Shown: positions 26,033 through 37,737 of the stretch, in pieces | How the letters are laid out: every line of letters starts with the position of its first letter | Numbering within the stretch: position 1 is the first letter of the stretch | Source of the DNA: Scytonema hofmannii PCC 7110 | Lineage (GTDB): Bacteria; Cyanobacteriota; Cyanobacteriia; Cyanobacteriales; Nostocaceae | NCBI RefSeq assembly: GCF_000346485.2 | Contig: NZ_KQ976354.1 | Span: forward strand, 8,691,307 to 8,755,306 | Direction: 5' to 3' | Length of the DNA stretch: 64,000 nucleotides | Position numbers and translations under genes: made by a program | Notes under the pieces: model-generated | Database searches by the model: none | What the model was told of the DNA's origin: nothing | The model's input: only the letters and a program-made list of their open reading frames with translations

Positions 26033-29000
26033 ATGGTTGCGGAACAGTTAACAAAAGAAAACGAGAATTTAGATCTAAGACAGCTATTGAAAACACTCTC
26101 AGCTGTTAAAAAAGGCGACTTTTCTGCTCGTATGCCTATAGATCAGACGGGTATAGCAGGAAAAATAGCTGACGCCCTCAACGATGTGATTGAACAAAAT
26201 GAGCGGTTAACAGCAGAACTACAACGCATTGGTAATGTTGTTGGGAAAGAAGGTAAAATTACCGAAAGAGCAACCCTTGGTAATGTACGAGGTTCTTGGT
26301 CAGCTTGTGTTGATTCTCTCAATACTCTAATTACAGATTTAGTTCAGCCAACAGCAGAAACTGCGCGTGTTATCCGGGCTGTGGCAAATGGTGACTTATC
26401 CCAAACTATTGCACCAGAAATTGAAGGTAGACCTCTCAAAGGAGAGTTCCTGCAAACTGCCCAAATGGTTAATACCATGGTGGGGCAGTTAAACTCTTTT
26501 GCTTCTGAGGTGACGCGGGTAGCCCGTGAGGTGGGTACTGAAGGGAAACTGGGGGTACAGGCGGAAGTTCCAGGGGTGGCTGGAACTTGGAAGGACTTGA
26601 CTGATAGCGTGAATTTAATGGCAGGAAATTTGACAGCTCAAGTCCGTAATATTGCGGAAGTGACGACGGCAGTGGCAAATGGTGACTTATCGAAGAAAAT
26701 TACTGTTGATGTCAAAGGGGAAATTTTAGAACTGAAAAACACCATCAACACGATGGTAGACCAACTCAACTCCTTTGCTTCTGAGGTGACGCGGGTTGCT
26801 CGTGAGGTGGGTATTGAAGGAAAACTGGGTGTTCTAGCTGAGGTCAAAGGTGTTGCGGGGACTTGGAAGGATTTAACAGAGTCGGTCAATATGATGGCGG
26901 GGAATTTAACCGCTCAGGTACGTAATATTGCGGAAGTGACGACGGCGGTGGCAAATGGTGACCTGTCGAAGAAAATCACTGTTAATGTCAAAGGGGAAAT
27001 TTTAGAGTTGAAGAACACGGTCAACATCATGGTAGACCAACTCAACTCTTTTGCAAGTGAGGTAACTAGGGTTGCGCGAGAAGTAGGTGCTGAAGGAAAA
27101 CTGGGAGGTCAAGCTCAAGTCCCTGGGGTGGCTGGAACTTGGAAGGACTTGACCGATAGCGTGAATTTCATGGCAGGAAGTTTAACTGCTCAGGTACGTA
27201 ATATTGCGGAAGTGACAACGGCGGTGGCAAATGGTGACTTGTCTAAGAAAATCACTGTTGATGTCAAAGGCGAGATTTTGGAGTTGAAGAACACGATCAA
27301 CACGATGGTGGATCAGTTAAACTCTTTTGCTTCGGAGGTCACTAGGGTGGCGCGAGAAGTGGGTACGGAAGGTAAACTCGGCGTACAAGCAGATGTACAG
27401 GGTGTTGCAGGTACCTGGAAGGATTTGACGGACAGCGTCAATATGATGGCAGGGAATTTGACAGGGCAAGTGCGTAATATTGCGGAGGTGGCAACGGCGA
27501 TCGCAAACGGTGACTTGTCGAAGAAAATTACTGTAGATGTGAAAGGGGAGATTTTTGAACTCAAAAACACCATCAATATCATGGTGGATCAGTTGAGTTC
27601 TTTTGCATCCGAGGTCACCAGGGTTGCAAGAGAAGTAGGTTCGGAAGGTAAACTCGGCGTACAAGCGGATGTGAGGGGAGTTGCGGGAACTTGGAAGGAC
27701 TTGACCGACAGTGTAAACTTTATGGCGGGAAGCTTAACCGCCCAAGTGCGAAACATTGCGGAAGTCACGACAGCGGTGGCGAACGGTGACCTGTCTAAGA
27801 AAATTACCGTAGATGTGAGAGGGGAAATTTTAGAGCTGAAGAATACCATCAACACCATGGTGGATCAACTCAACTCCTTTGCAGGTGAAGTCACGAGGGT
27901 GGCTCGTGAAGTGGGAGCAGAAGGGAAACTTGGCGTCCAAGCTGAGGTGAAGGGAGTTGCCGGAACCTGGAAGGATTTGACCGACAGCGTCAACTTTATG
28001 GCAGGAAATTTGACAGCCCAGGTACGTAATATCGCGGAAGTGACAACGGCAGTGGCAAACGGTGACCTGTCTAAGAAAATTACCGTGGATGTGAAAGGGG
28101 AAATTTTGGAGTTGAAGAACACTATTAACATTATGGTGGATCAACTGAGTTCCTTTGCATCCGAGGTTACCAGGGTTGCACGAGAGGTGGGTACTGAAGG
28201 GAAACTCGGCGTACAAGCTGAAGTGAAAGGAGTCGCAGGGACTTGGAAAGACCTCACAGGTGCGGTGAATATGATGGCGGGAAACCTCACCGACCAAGTG
28301 CGGAATATTGCAGAAGTCGCAACTGCGATCGCAAACGGTGACCTGTCCAAGAAAATTACAGTACAGGTGAAAGGTGAGATATTAGAACTGAAGAACACTA
28401 TGAACATCATGGTGGATCAGTTGAACTCCTTTGCGTCTGAGGTGACGCGGGTTGCACGAGAAGTAGGTTCCGAAGGAAAACTCGGCGTACAAGCGGATGT
28501 GAGGGGAGTCGCCGGAACTTGGAAGGACTTGACCGATAGCGTGAACTTTATGGCGGGAAGCTTAACCGCCCAAGTACGGAATATTGCTGCAGTGACGACA
28601 GCAGTAGCAAACGGTGACTTGTCCAAGAAAATTACTGTAGATGTGAAAGGCGAGATATTAGAACTCAAGAACACCATCAACACAATGGTGGATCAGTTAA
28701 ACTCCTTTGCGTCGGAGGTTACTAGGGTTGCGCGAGAGGTGGGTACGGAAGGTAAACTTGGCGTACAAGCCCAAGTACCGGGAGTTGCAGGAACCTGGAA
28801 AGATTTGACCGATTCGGTAAACTCAATGGCGGGAAGTTTAACTTCCCAAGTGAGGAACATTGCAGAAGTCACAACAGCAGTGGCAAACGGTGACTTATCC
28901 AAGAAAATTACTGTAGATGTGAAAGGCGAGATATTAGAACTCAAGAACACCATCAACACAATGGTGGATCAGTTAAACTCCTTTGCATCGGAGGTCACCA

Positions 29001-32000
29001 GGGTAGCACGAGAGGTGGGTACGGAAGGTAAACTCGGCGTACAAGCTTACGTGAAAGGTGTTGCTGGGACTTGGAAAGATTTGACCGACAACGTGAATTT
29101 GATGGCGGGTAACCTGACGGCGCAGGTGCGGAACATCGCGGAAGTGACAAAAGCGGTGGCAAATGGTGACTTATCTAAGAAAATTACCGTTGATGTGAGA
29201 GGTGAAATTCTAGATTTGAAAAACACCATCAACACAATGGTTGACCAACTCAGTTCCTTTGCATCTGAGGTAACTAGGGTTGCGCGAGAGGTGGGTACGG
29301 AAGGGAAACTTGGCGGTCAAGCACAAGTCACGGGTGTTGCAGGTACTTGGAAAGATTTGACCGACAATGTAAACTCAATGGCGGGGAACTTAACAGCACA
29401 AGTGCGAGGAATTGCGCGAGTTGTGACAGCCGTTGCAAACGGTGACTTGAAACGCAAACTGATGCTTGATGCTAAGGGGGAAATTGAAACCCTCGCAGAA
29501 ACTATCAACGAAATGATTGACACCCTAGCAACCTTTGCCAATCAGGTGACTACCGTAGCCCGTGAGGTGGGGATTGAAGGGAAATTGGGAGGTCAAGCGA
29601 AGGTACCTGGTGCGGCGGGAACCTGGAAAGATTTGACGGATAATGTAAATGAACTGGCTGCAACTCTGACAACTCAGTTAAGAGCGATCGCAGAAGTCGC
29701 AACTGCAGTAACGAAAGGTGACTTAACGCGTTCGATTTCCGTGGAAGCATTGGGTGAGGTCGCAATCCTGAAAGACAACATCAACCAGATGATTGCGAAC
29801 TTACGAGAAACAACCCAAAAGAACACCGAACAAGACTGGTTGAAGACGAACCTAGCCAAGTTCACCCGAATGCTACAAGGTCAGCGAGACTTAGAAACAG
29901 TATCCAAGTTAATTCTTTCAGAGTTAGCACCACTAGTAGGAGCATCTCACGGCGTCTTCTATATTATGGAAAGCTTAGAAGACAATCCATTCTTGAAGCT
30001 ATTAAGTAGTTATGCTTACCGAGAACGCAAACACCTTGCCAACCGCTTCCTCCTTGGTGAAGGCTTGGTAGGACAGTGCGCTTTGGAAAAAGAACGCATT
30101 CTGCTGACAGAAATACCCCAGGACTATATTAAGATTGGTTCTGGTTTGGGTGAAGCAGCCCCACTCAATGTTGTCGTTTTGCCTGTCCTATTTGAAGGAC
30201 AAGTCACAGCAGTGATTGAACTCGCATCATTCCGACGCTTTAGTGAAATTCACCTGACTTTCTTCGACCAACTGACCGAAAGCATTGCAATTGTATTAAA
30301 TACCATTGCAGCTAGCATGCGAACTGAAGAGTTACTCAAGCAATCGCAGTCTTTGGCACAGGAGTTACAAGCACAGCAAAACGAACTCAGGGAGACAAAC
30401 AAGCGCTTGGAACAACAAGCCCAAACCCTAAAAGCTTCCGAAGAATTACTGAAAAAGCAGCAAGAAGAGTTACAACAAACTAACGCCGAACTCGAAGAAA
30501 AAGCAGAGTTGTTAGCGTTACAGAACAAAGAAGTTGAACGCAAAAATCAAGAAATTGAATTTGCAAGGCGTTCTTTGGAAGAAAAAGCAGAACAACTCGC
30601 CCTGTCCTCAAAATATAAATCAGAGTTTTTGGCAAATATGTCCCATGAATTGCGGACACCACTCAATAGCTTGTTGATTTTGGCGAAGCTGTTATCAGAT
30701 AATGTTGGAGGTAATTTAACCGATAAACAAGTCGAATACAGCCGCACAATTTTCTCCTCTGGTAACGACCTGTTAGCGTTAATCAATGACATTCTGGATC
30801 TGGCGAAAATTGAATCTGGGACTATGTCAATTGATGTAGACCAAATGCTGTTTACAGAATTACACCAACATATTGAGCGAACCTTCAGTCAAATTGCGGC
30901 TGACAAAAACCTCAGTTTTAACATCGAACTCGCTGCTGGTCTTCCCAGAAGCATTCATACGGATGCCAAACGTTTGCAGCAAGTGTTGAAGAACCTGCTA
31001 GCCAATGCGTTCAAGTTTACTGAACGTGGAGAAGTTCGCTTGCGGATGTTTGTCGCAACTCAGGGATGGACTTACGACCACGAATCTTTGAATCGCGCCC
31101 AAACTGTCATAGGCTTTGCTGTGAGCGATACAGGTATTGGCATTGCTAATGAGAAGCAAAAGATAATTTTTGAGGCGTTTCAACAAGCAGATGGGACTAC
31201 CAGTCGCAAATATGGTGGTACGGGATTGGGCTTATCAATTAGCCGGGAAATTACTCGGTTGTTGGGTGGGGAAATTAAACTTGTTAGCCGCCTGGGTGAG
31301 GGAAGTACCTTTACACTTTACTTACCCCAAGCAAGAGGATATGAGGACTCGTTAATATGGCGACACGGAGACACGGTCTCTTCATCGTCTCCCTCTGGAG
31401 TTACCAATCGAGCTAATCCCTTACCGCAAAGCGACTCATCCCAAGACGTGACTTCATCCCATCGTCTCCTCCCCTCATCTCCCAACTCCTCTTCTTGGGA
31501 ACTCCCATTCATCCCCACTCCGACTTCTACGTTATCCTCCAGTCTTAACTCCCATTCACTTCCAACTCCCAATTCCCCAATAGCCAATCCCCTGATTGAT
31601 GATCGGGGCAATATTGAAGAAGGCGATCGCTTACTGCTGATTATTGAAGATGACTTAAATTTTGGGCGCATTCTTTTAGACTTAGCACGGCAACAAGGAT
31701 TTAAGTGTATCGTTGCTGCCAACGGTAGTACGGGGTTGGCTTTAGCACAGCAATTTCAGCCTGCTGCTATCATTTTGGATATCCGCTTACCGGGGATGGA
31801 TGGTTGGACGGTACTCGACCGCTTAAAGCATGACCTCAAAACCCGTCATATTCCAGTGCATATTATGACAGTAGAGGAAGGACGGCAACGCGGCTTGCAA
31901 CTAGGTGCAATTGCTTACTTACAAAAGCCGGTCAGTAGCGAAGCCTTGCATCAAGCGTTAAATAGGATAAAAGGTTTTGTAGAACGTCGAGTTAAGAGTT

Positions 32001-32797
32001 TGTTGGTAGTAGAAGATGATGATACCCAACGACAGAGCATTGTAGAATTGATTGGTAATAGTGATGTTGCCACCACTGCTGTGAAAACAGGAACTGAAGC
32101 GTTAGAAGCTATACGCAACAAACATTTTGATTGCCTTGTGCTCGATTTGGGATTACCCGATATGACGGGATTTGAACTCATCGAAAAAATTAAGCAACAC
32201 CCCAATGGTGAAGCATTGCCAATTATTATCTATACCGCAAGAGAGTTAAGCCGCGCAGAAGAAACTCAACTTCGGCGCTTAGCAGAGACAATCATTGTCA
32301 AAGATGTACGTTCTCCTGAACGTCTCCTTGATGAAACTGCTTTGTTCCTACACAGAGTTCAAGCTGAATTGCCAGCACCAACGCAACAAATACTGGAAAA
32401 ATTGCAAAATTCCGATCCCCTGCTTGTGACCAAAAAAGTTCTCATTATAGATGACGATGTACGTAACATTTTTGCTCTCACAAGTATGTTAGAACGCTAC
32501 CAAATGCAAGTTCTGTATGCTGAAAATGGTAGAGATGGCATTGAACTTTTACAGAAGACACCAGATATTGATGTTGTGTTGATGGATGTTATGATGCCTG
32601 GAATGGATGGCTATGAAACAACTCGCTTGATTCGTCAAGACAGTAAATATAAATCTCTACCCATTGTGGCGCTGACTGCTAAGGCAATGCAGGGCGATCG
32701 AGAAAAATGCATTGAATCTGGTGCATCAGATTACATCACTAAACCTGTGGATACCGAGCAATTGCTATCATTGCTTCGCGTCTGGTTGTATAGATAA
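26033..32797 (+). CDS. Giant cytosolic HAMP-array hybrid histidine kinase
   Basis: 2254 residues with no membrane segment. Residues 1-152 hold a diverged unit, then twelve consecutive 92-residue HAMP-type units fill 153-1256 ([16 protein letters not shown]...[31 protein letters not shown]). Then a GAF domain (about 1270-1425), a coiled coil, HisKA with the phospho-acceptor in NMSHELRTP (His1538), HATPase_c ([18 protein letters not shown]), a low-complexity linker about 1770-1857, and three receiver domains (about 1862, 1986 and 2137 onward), with phospho-acceptor Asp in [22 protein letters not shown] and [11 protein letters not shown]. The layout resembles fungal Nik1/Os-1 group III osmosensing kinases, whose poly-HAMP region is the sensor. 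A paralogue follows 149 bp downstream. The stimulus is unknown; osmotic or cell-envelope stress is an inference. Confidence 0.92.
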   Translation: MVAEQLTKENENLDLRQLLKTLSAVKKGDFSARMPIDQTGIAGKIADALNDVIEQNERLTAELQRIGNVVGKEGKITERATLGNVRGSWSACVDSLNTLITDLVQPTAETARVIRAVANGDLSQTIAPEIEGRPLKGEFLQTAQMVNTMVGQLNSFASEVTRVAREVGTEGKLGVQAEVPGVAGTWKDLTDSVNLMAGNLTAQVRNIAEVTTAVANGDLSKKITVDVKGEILELKNTINTMVDQLNSFASEVTRVAREVGIEGKLGVLAEVKGVAGTWKDLTESVNMMAGNLTAQVRNIAEVTTAVANGDLSKKITVNVKGEILELKNTVNIMVDQLNSFASEVTRVAREVGAEGKLGGQAQVPGVAGTWKDLTDSVNFMAGSLTAQVRNIAEVTTAVANGDLSKKITVDVKGEILELKNTINTMVDQLNSFASEVTRVAREVGTEGKLGVQADVQGVAGTWKDLTDSVNMMAGNLTGQVRNIAEVATAIANGDLSKKITVDVKGEIFELKNTINIMVDQLSSFASEVTRVAREVGSEGKLGVQADVRGVAGTWKDLTDSVNFMAGSLTAQVRNIAEVTTAVANGDLSKKITVDVRGEILELKNTINTMVDQLNSFAGEVTRVAREVGAEGKLGVQAEVKGVAGTWKDLTDSVNFMAGNLTAQVRNIAEVTTAVANGDLSKKITVDVKGEILELKNTINIMVDQLSSFASEVTRVAREVGTEGKLGVQAEVKGVAGTWKDLTGAVNMMAGNLTDQVRNIAEVATAIANGDLSKKITVQVKGEILELKNTMNIMVDQLNSFASEVTRVAREVGSEGKLGVQADVRGVAGTWKDLTDSVNFMAGSLTAQVRNIAAVTTAVANGDLSKKITVDVKGEILELKNTINTMVDQLNSFASEVTRVAREVGTEGKLGVQAQVPGVAGTWKDLTDSVNSMAGSLTSQVRNIAEVTTAVANGDLSKKITVDVKGEILELKNTINTMVDQLNSFASEVTRVAREVGTEGKLGVQAYVKGVAGTWKDLTDNVNLMAGNLTAQVRNIAEVTKAVANGDLSKKITVDVRGEILDLKNTINTMVDQLSSFASEVTRVAREVGTEGKLGGQAQVTGVAGTWKDLTDNVNSMAGNLTAQVRGIARVVTAVANGDLKRKLMLDAKGEIETLAETINEMIDTLATFANQVTTVAREVGIEGKLGGQAKVPGAAGTWKDLTDNVNELAATLTTQLRAIAEVATAVTKGDLTRSISVEALGEVAILKDNINQMIANLRETTQKNTEQDWLKTNLAKFTRMLQGQRDLETVSKLILSELAPLVGASHGVFYIMESLEDNPFLKLLSSYAYRERKHLANRFLLGEGLVGQCALEKERILLTEIPQDYIKIGSGLGEAAPLNVVVLPVLFEGQVTAVIELASFRRFSEIHLTFFDQLTESIAIVLNTIAASMRTEELLKQSQSLAQELQAQQNELRETNKRLEQQAQTLKASEELLKKQQEELQQTNAELEEKAELLALQNKEVERKNQEIEFARRSLEEKAEQLALSSKYKSEFLANMSHELRTPLNSLLILAKLLSDNVGGNLTDKQVEYSRTIFSSGNDLLALINDILDLAKIESGTMSIDVDQMLFTELHQHIERTFSQIAADKNLSFNIELAAGLPRSIHTDAKRLQQVLKNLLANAFKFTERGEVRLRMFVATQGWTYDHESLNRAQTVIGFAVSDTGIGIANEKQKIIFEAFQQADGTTSRKYGGTGLGLSISREITRLLGGEIKLVSRLGEGSTFTLYLPQARGYEDSLIWRHGDTVSSSSPSGVTNRANPLPQSDSSQDVTSSHRLLPSSPNSSSWELPFIPTPTSTLSSSLNSHSLPTPNSPIANPLIDDRGNIEEGDRLLLIIEDDLNFGRILLDLARQQGFKCIVAANGSTGLALAQQFQPAAIILDIRLPGMDGWTVLDRLKHDLKTRHIPVHIMTVEEGRQRGLQLGAIAYLQKPVSSEALHQALNRIKGFVERRVKSLLVVEDDDTQRQSIVELIGNSDVATTAVKTGTEALEAIRNKHFDCLVLDLGLPDMTGFELIEKIKQHPNGEALPIIIYTARELSRAEETQLRRLAETIIVKDVRSPERLLDETALFLHRVQAELPAPTQQILEKLQNSDPLLVTKKVLIIDDDVRNIFALTSMLERYQMQVLYAENGRDGIELLQKTPDIDVVLMDVMMPGMDGYETTRLIRQDSKYKSLPIVALTAKAMQGDREKCIESGASDYITKPVDTEQLLSLLRVWLYR
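26489..29800 (+). repeat. Twelve tandem 276-bp repeats encoding the HAMP array
   Basis: Unit starts recur every 276 bp from 26489 and the twelfth ends at 29800 without any indel. Units 1-11 are highly similar in DNA; unit 12 ([16 protein letters not shown]...) is diverged and couples to the GAF domain. Odd differences cluster at GVQAEV/GGQAQV/GVQADV and at SVN(L/M/F)MAG, suggesting repeated exchange between units. Confidence 0.92.
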
Positions 32798-32930
32798 CAG
32801 TGACCAGTGACCAGTGACCAGTGACCAGTGACCAGTGAATGAGGAAAAAAAGAATGCGACAGATAGTTGGGTGAAATTAAGCCCCGCAAAGCTTTTCAAT
32901 CCAAAATCCAAAATCCAAAATCCAAAATGG
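32797..32930. repeat. Two STRR arrays between the paralogous kinases
   Basis: CAGTGAC units at about 32797-32838, starting on the last base of the kinase stop codon, and CCAAAAT units at 32900-32930. Both are heptamer families found elsewhere in the window. Confidence 0.8.
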
Positions 32931-32946
32931 TATTAGCTACTGAAAA

Positions 32947-35900
32947 ATGTTTTCTAATCTAAGAATTGGCACCAAGATAGGCGCAAGTTTTGCATTAGGG
33001 TTAGCAATTCTTGGTGCTCTTGGATTTATTTCATATCGCACCACAAATAATCTCATTGAAAATTCTCGCTGGCAAACTCATACCTATCAGGTGCTTGGGG
33101 GGTTAAATGATTTAGTTTCTCAGCTTAAAGATTCTGAAACAGCACAACGCGGTTACCTACTGACTGGAGAAAAGCGTTATTTGGAACCGTATAATACCGC
33201 ACTTTCAGTTATTGAAAATACGGTCACAAATCTTCGCCAATTAACAGCAGATAACCCTAATCAGCAGCGCAGGATTAATGCTTTAAAACCAATAATTGAC
33301 CGGAAATTAATTAATATTCAAAACTCGATTTCCTTACGAGAAAAACAAGAGCTTGAATCTGTAAGGCAATACTTGATAACAGATAATGGCAAAACGTTGA
33401 TGGATGAAATCCGTCGGATAATTACTGAGATGAAAACCGAGGAGCAGAAATTATTAGAACAGCGTTCTATCTCAACTCAATTAGCTACCCAACAAGCAAT
33501 TGATACTATTATTTATGGTATCCCTTTATCTTTTCTATTTTTAACTTTAATTGCTATTTATCTCAATAGAAACATTTCTCAGCCTCTGCGAGAAATCTCT
33601 GGAGTTACTCAAAAGTTAGCAACGGGAAATTTATCACTGAGTGTGTCTACCGGAAAGCGCCAAGACGAAATTGGAGTGTTGGCACAAGCGTTTAACCAAA
33701 TGATTGTCAATTTGCGGGAGACAACTCTTAGAAATAACCAAGAAAACTGGCTGAAGTCCAATCTAGCTAAATTTAGCCAAATGTTGCAAGGTCAAAGAAG
33801 TCAGGAAACGGTTTCTGGAATGGTTCTCAGCGAGCTTGCACCGTTAGTAGGCGCACAACAAGGCGTTTTCTATGTCATGGATTTTGTTGATGAGCAGCCA
33901 ATGCTCAAGCTTCTAGGTAGCTATGCTTACCAACAACCTAAGCACCTATCTAACCAATTCCGTCTAGGGGAAGGACTGATTGGACAATGTGCCCTGGAAA
34001 AACAGAAAATTATATTAACAGATGTACCAAACGATTACATCAGTATTGTTTCTGGTTTGGGAGGATCTCAACCGTTAAATATCATCGTGTTACCTGTATT
34101 ATTTGAAAATCAAGTAACAGCAGTGATAGAGCTAGCCTCTTTCCAACGCTTTAGTGAGATTCATCTAACATTCCTCGACCAAGTTACTGAAACTGTTGGT
34201 GTAGTCCTGAATACGATTAAATCTGATACTCGTACTCAACAACTACTCCAACAGTCTCAAGCTCTAGCACAAGAGTTGCAAAGTCAGCAAGAAGAACTCA
34301 AGCAGAGTAATGAGCGATTGGAACAACAGGCCGTTGAGTTGCAAGCATCGGAAGAACTTTTGATTCAACAGCAAAAAGAGTTACAGCGATCTAACGAAGA
34401 ATTACAGCAGCTTAACGTAGAACTTGAAGAAAAGGCGGAATTAGTGTCCGCACAAAAAAAAGAAGTCGAACGCAAGAATCAAGAAATTGAATATGCAAGG
34501 CGTTCTCTGGAAGAAAAAGCAGAGCAACTAGCACTTTCGTCAAAATACAAGTCTGAGTTTCTGGCAAATATGTCCCACGAATTGCGGACACCACTTAACA
34601 GTTTGCTAATTCTGGCTAAGTTGCTGGCAGATAACGTAGATGGCAACCTAACTGACAAATATGCCAAATACTGTAGCACAATTTACTCGTCGGGTAAAGA
34701 TCTTTTGGCATTAATCAATGAAATTCTCAACCTAGCGAAAATCGAATCGGGAACTATGTCAATTGACATAGACCAAATGTTGATTGCGGAATTGTACGAG
34801 CACATTGAACGTACCTTTAGGCAAGTTACTGTCGATCGAGGACTCAATTTCTTCATTGAATCGGCTCCCAATCTCCCAAGAAGTCTCCAGACTGATGCCA
34901 AGCGTTTGCAACAAGTGTTGCAAAATTTGCTGGCAAATGCTTTTAAATTCACAGAGCGTGGCGAAGTCCGCTTACGGATCTTTGTCGCAACACAGGGATG
35001 GAGTCACGAGCACCAAACTTTAAATCGCGCTCAAATTGTCATTGGTTTTGCTATCAGCGATACAGGTATTGGCATTGCACCCGATAAGCAAAAGATTATT
35101 TTTGAGGCGTTCCAACAAGCTGATGGCACTACTAGTCGCAAATATGGCGGTACTGGTTTAGGCTTGTCCATTAGCCGCGAAATTACTCGTTTGCTTGGTG
35201 GAGAAATTCAGCTTGTCAGTCGTCTTGGTGAAGGAAGTACATTTACACTCTACTTACCTCAAGCAATACAGAGGGACACGGGGAAATTATCCCTCTCCAC
35301 GTCCCCCCATCTCAATGTCTCTGCGTCTCCTGTTACCTTTCAAGCCCAAGGGGAACCCCGCTCTCTTACAGCGCCACTCCCCCCCACTCCCCTGATTGAT
35401 GACAGAGGTAACCTCAAAGAGGGCGATCGCGTACTTCTGATTGTGGAAGATGACCTGAATTTTGCCCGCATCCTTTTAGATATGGCGCAACAGATGGAAT
35501 TCAAGTGCATTGTTGCCCATAATGGCAGTATGGGTTTGGCACTCGCACAGCAATTTCATCCGTCAGCGATCGTTCTTGATATCCACTTACCAGAAACGGA
35601 TGGTTGGACGGTGCTCGATCGCTTGAAGCACGATCCGAACACCCGCCACATCCCAGTGTATATTATGACTGTGGAAGATGGAAGGCAACGCAGTTTGCAA
35701 CTAGGTGCAATCGCTTACCTACAAAAACCTGTTAGTCGTGAGGAGTTGTATCAAGCGTTGACTAAGATTAAAGGATTTGTTGAGCGTCGGGTGAAAAATC
35801 TGCTAGTTGTAGAAGACGATGATACTCAGCGGTATAGCATTGTAGAATTGATTGGCAATGGTGATGTTGCCACCACTGCTGTCAGTACTGGTGCTGAAGC

Positions 35901-36596
35901 ACTAAAAGCGATACGCGAGCGAGACTTCGATTGTGTTGTTCTGGATTTAGGATTACCCGATATGAACGGGTTTGAACTGATAGAGCAAATCAAGCAACAG
36001 CCCAATGGAAAAGCACTACCGATTATTGTCTACACTGCAAGGGAGTTGACTAGAACAGAGGACATTCAACTGCGACGCTTGGCAGAAACAATTATTGTTA
36101 AAGAGTTTGTTCTCCAGAACGTCTCCTCGATGAAACAGCCTTGCTCTTACATAGAGTTCAGTCAGAATTACCCGCACCCAAGCGACAAATGTTAGAACAT
36201 TTGCGTAGTAGCGATCGCGTACTTGTGAACAAGAAAGTTCTCATTGTAGATGATGATATGCGTAATATCTTTGCCCTTACAAGTGTGTTAGAGCGCTATC
36301 AAATGCAGGTTTTATATGCAGAAAATGGTAGAGACGGCATTAATGTTTTGGAAAACACACCGGATATTGATGTGGTTTTAATGGATGTGATGATGCCTGA
36401 AATGGATGGCTATGAAACGACACGTCAGATTCGCGAGGACAATAAATTTAAATCTTTGCCAATCATCGCGTTGACTGCTAAGGCAATGCAGGGTGACAGA
36501 GAAAAATGTATCGAAGCTGGTGCATCAGATTACATTACCAAACCAGTCGATACCGAGCAATTGCTCTCATTGCTACGTGTTTGGTTGTATAGGTAG
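32947..36596 (+). pseudogene. CHASE3 hybrid histidine kinase split by a frameshift
   Basis: A membrane paralogue of the preceding kinase. TM1 about residues 11-31, CHASE3 sensor (LVSQLKDSETAQRGYLLTGEKRYLEPY), TM2 about 187-207, one HAMP, GAF, coiled coil, HisKA with His544 (NMSHELRTP), HATPase_c, and two receivers in the main frame. The frame then drifts after ETIIVKE and stops at 36195. Compared with the paralogue, one base is missing near 36105 (AAAGA-GTTTGTTCTCC); restoring it joins the third receiver, now an ORF at 36141-36596 ([10 protein letters not shown]...[11 protein letters not shown]). So it is either a recent mutation, a sequencing error, or a natural split giving a separate receiver protein with a TTG start. 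From GAF onward the two kinases are close paralogues; the sensory halves differ. Confidence 0.85.
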
Positions 36597-36771
36597 GGGA
36601 CTGGGGATTAGGGTTTGGGGGCTAGTACAGGTTGGCGTAAATAATTAGACTATTAATTAAATAGCTAAGTACATGGGTTCACTTGTCCCACGCGGAATTA
36701 ATGCAGAACAATCCGTTGTGTCAAGACGAGCCAAACATCTGCACAAGCGCGAATATCTACTGATGTCCACG

Positions 36772-37008
36772 CTATAATTCGTCTCCCGGCATGGGATTGA
36801 CATCAGGCACTCTTGCCAAAATTCGATCGAAGCGATCGTAATCAGCGGCTTGTGCTGCAAGCCGCAAGTGACGGAGAGATTGCTCGGCAGCGACATGCCG
36901 TTCGATCGCGACGAGCAACCATTGTTCCAGCGTCACCTGATTTACCTCTGCCAAACGGCGAACTTCCTGCATTAGCTCTTCTGGTAATTGCAATGGATAA
37001 GAACTCAT
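36772..37008 (-). CDS. Antitoxin-like protein paired with PIN toxin
   Basis: 78 residues: LQLPEELMQEVRRLAEVNQVTLEQWLLVAIERHVAAEQSL looks like a ribbon-helix-helix or short helical DNA-binding module (strand then two helices), followed by a toxin-wrapping tail RLAAQAADYDRFDRILARVPDVNPMPGDEL. Its ATG overlaps the stop of the PIN gene by 4 bp (ATGA), a sign of translational coupling. Order is toxin first, then antitoxin. The function follows from this context; the sequence alone only suggests a small DNA-binding protein. Confidence 0.75.
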   Translation of the reverse strand: MSSYPLQLPEELMQEVRRLAEVNQVTLEQWLLVAIERHVAAEQSLRHLRLAAQAADYDRFDRILARVPDVNPMPGDEL

Positions 37009-37493
37009 TGGCTGAAACGCTCCCTTAAATTTAACGATCGCACCAATACTCCAGGCTGAATCACTTCAATTCCAAATTGTTGTGCGGCTGGTAAGAAATC
37101 TCGTTCGTTGAAGGTGACGATTGCAGATGCTTGGGCATTAATTGCACATTCTAGAACCATTTCATCGTTGGGATCTCTGAGTTGAGGTCGCCACTGAAAA
37201 TAGATTGGGACTGGCTTCAACACATCTGCAAGCACTCCTAGCACCACATTGATCTCTTCAGGCGTTGTCCAAAACTGTTGTAGGTTTTGATCTCGCTTTA
37301 ACACATCGGCATACTCTAAGAATAAAGCGGATGAGAGAACCCCTGCAATGACTCGCTGTCGAATGGCGCTTAAAACGAGAAAACTAGCGCCCCGCCGAGA
37401 GCGCAGCGCAGCAACCAGAATACAGCTATCGAACACATATATTTGAGAAGAGAGTGAATTGCTTTTTCTAAAAATGTTAAGACTAGATAACAA
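37005..37493 (-). CDS. PIN-domain toxin (VapC/COG1569-like)
   Basis: Up to 162 residues. The PIN fold is read from VFDSCILVAALRSRRGASFLVL (first acidic residue; family usually D-T-N, here D-S-C), SSALFLEYADVLKR (Glu), and LRDPNDEMVLECAINAQASAIVTFNERDF (DPxDE...TxxxxDF acidic cluster). PIN toxins are Mg-dependent RNases. The start is uncertain: TTG 37493 gives a 20-residue leader with no family counterpart, whereas GTG 37436 would begin right at the first strand. A GC-rich CGCCGAGAGCGCAGCGCAGC stretch codes for part of the first helix and looks like spacer-repeat DNA. Overlaps the antitoxin gene by 4 bp. Confidence 0.8.
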   Translation of the reverse strand: MLSSLNIFRKSNSLSSQIYVFDSCILVAALRSRRGASFLVLSAIRQRVIAGVLSSALFLEYADVLKRDQNLQQFWTTPEEINVVLGVLADVLKPVPIYFQWRPQLRDPNDEMVLECAINAQASAIVTFNERDFLPAAQQFGIEVIQPGVLVRSLNLRERFSQ

Positions 37494-37530
37494 TCATAGC
37501 AGAAAAACTTGAATTTTGTCATCCACTTAA

Positions 37531-37573
37531 CGCCAAAAGTGCAGAATGTCTCTGATATCTTGTACTTTTGGCG
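37531..37573. repeat. Inverted repeat CGCCAAAAGT
   Basis: CGCCAAAAGT and ACTTTTGGCG flank a 23-nt loop in the spacer upstream of the PIN gene. It could be an operator for the toxin-antitoxin pair or simply another spacer element. Confidence 0.4.
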
Positions 37574-37675
37574 ATTCTAGAGGCAATTCAGAGGACATTT
37601 TGATGTATTGCCTGGTAATGCCTTACGAGAGGCAGAGACTGGGATCGAGAGGAGTTGTAGCTAGTTGTTTCGGAT

Positions 37676-37737
37676 GTATCTAATCTCCAATCGCCAATCC
37701 CCAATCCAAAATCCAAAATCTAAAATCCAAAATCAAT
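37676..37737. repeat. STRR arrays CCAATCx and CCAAAAT
   Basis: CCAATCG/CCAATCC units pass into CCAAAAT units. The right end forms the C-terminus and stop of the nuclease-like gene: IDFGF and its TAG are encoded by GATTTTGGATTTTAG. Confidence 0.8.

Noticed and set aside
26489-29800. CRISPR-like or satellite array because of the regular 276-bp period
   Set aside because: The repeats are fully coding, in one frame, and match HAMP-type domains; there are no spacers.
26469-29865. Series of minus-strand ORFs of 60-155 codons with a regular spacing
   Set aside because: They are shadows of the repeated HAMP-coding DNA; their mutual similarity only mirrors the repeats on the other strand.
36657-36896. 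79-codon minus-strand ORF overlapping the antitoxin
   Set aside because: It overlaps the better supported antitoxin gene in another frame and has no features.
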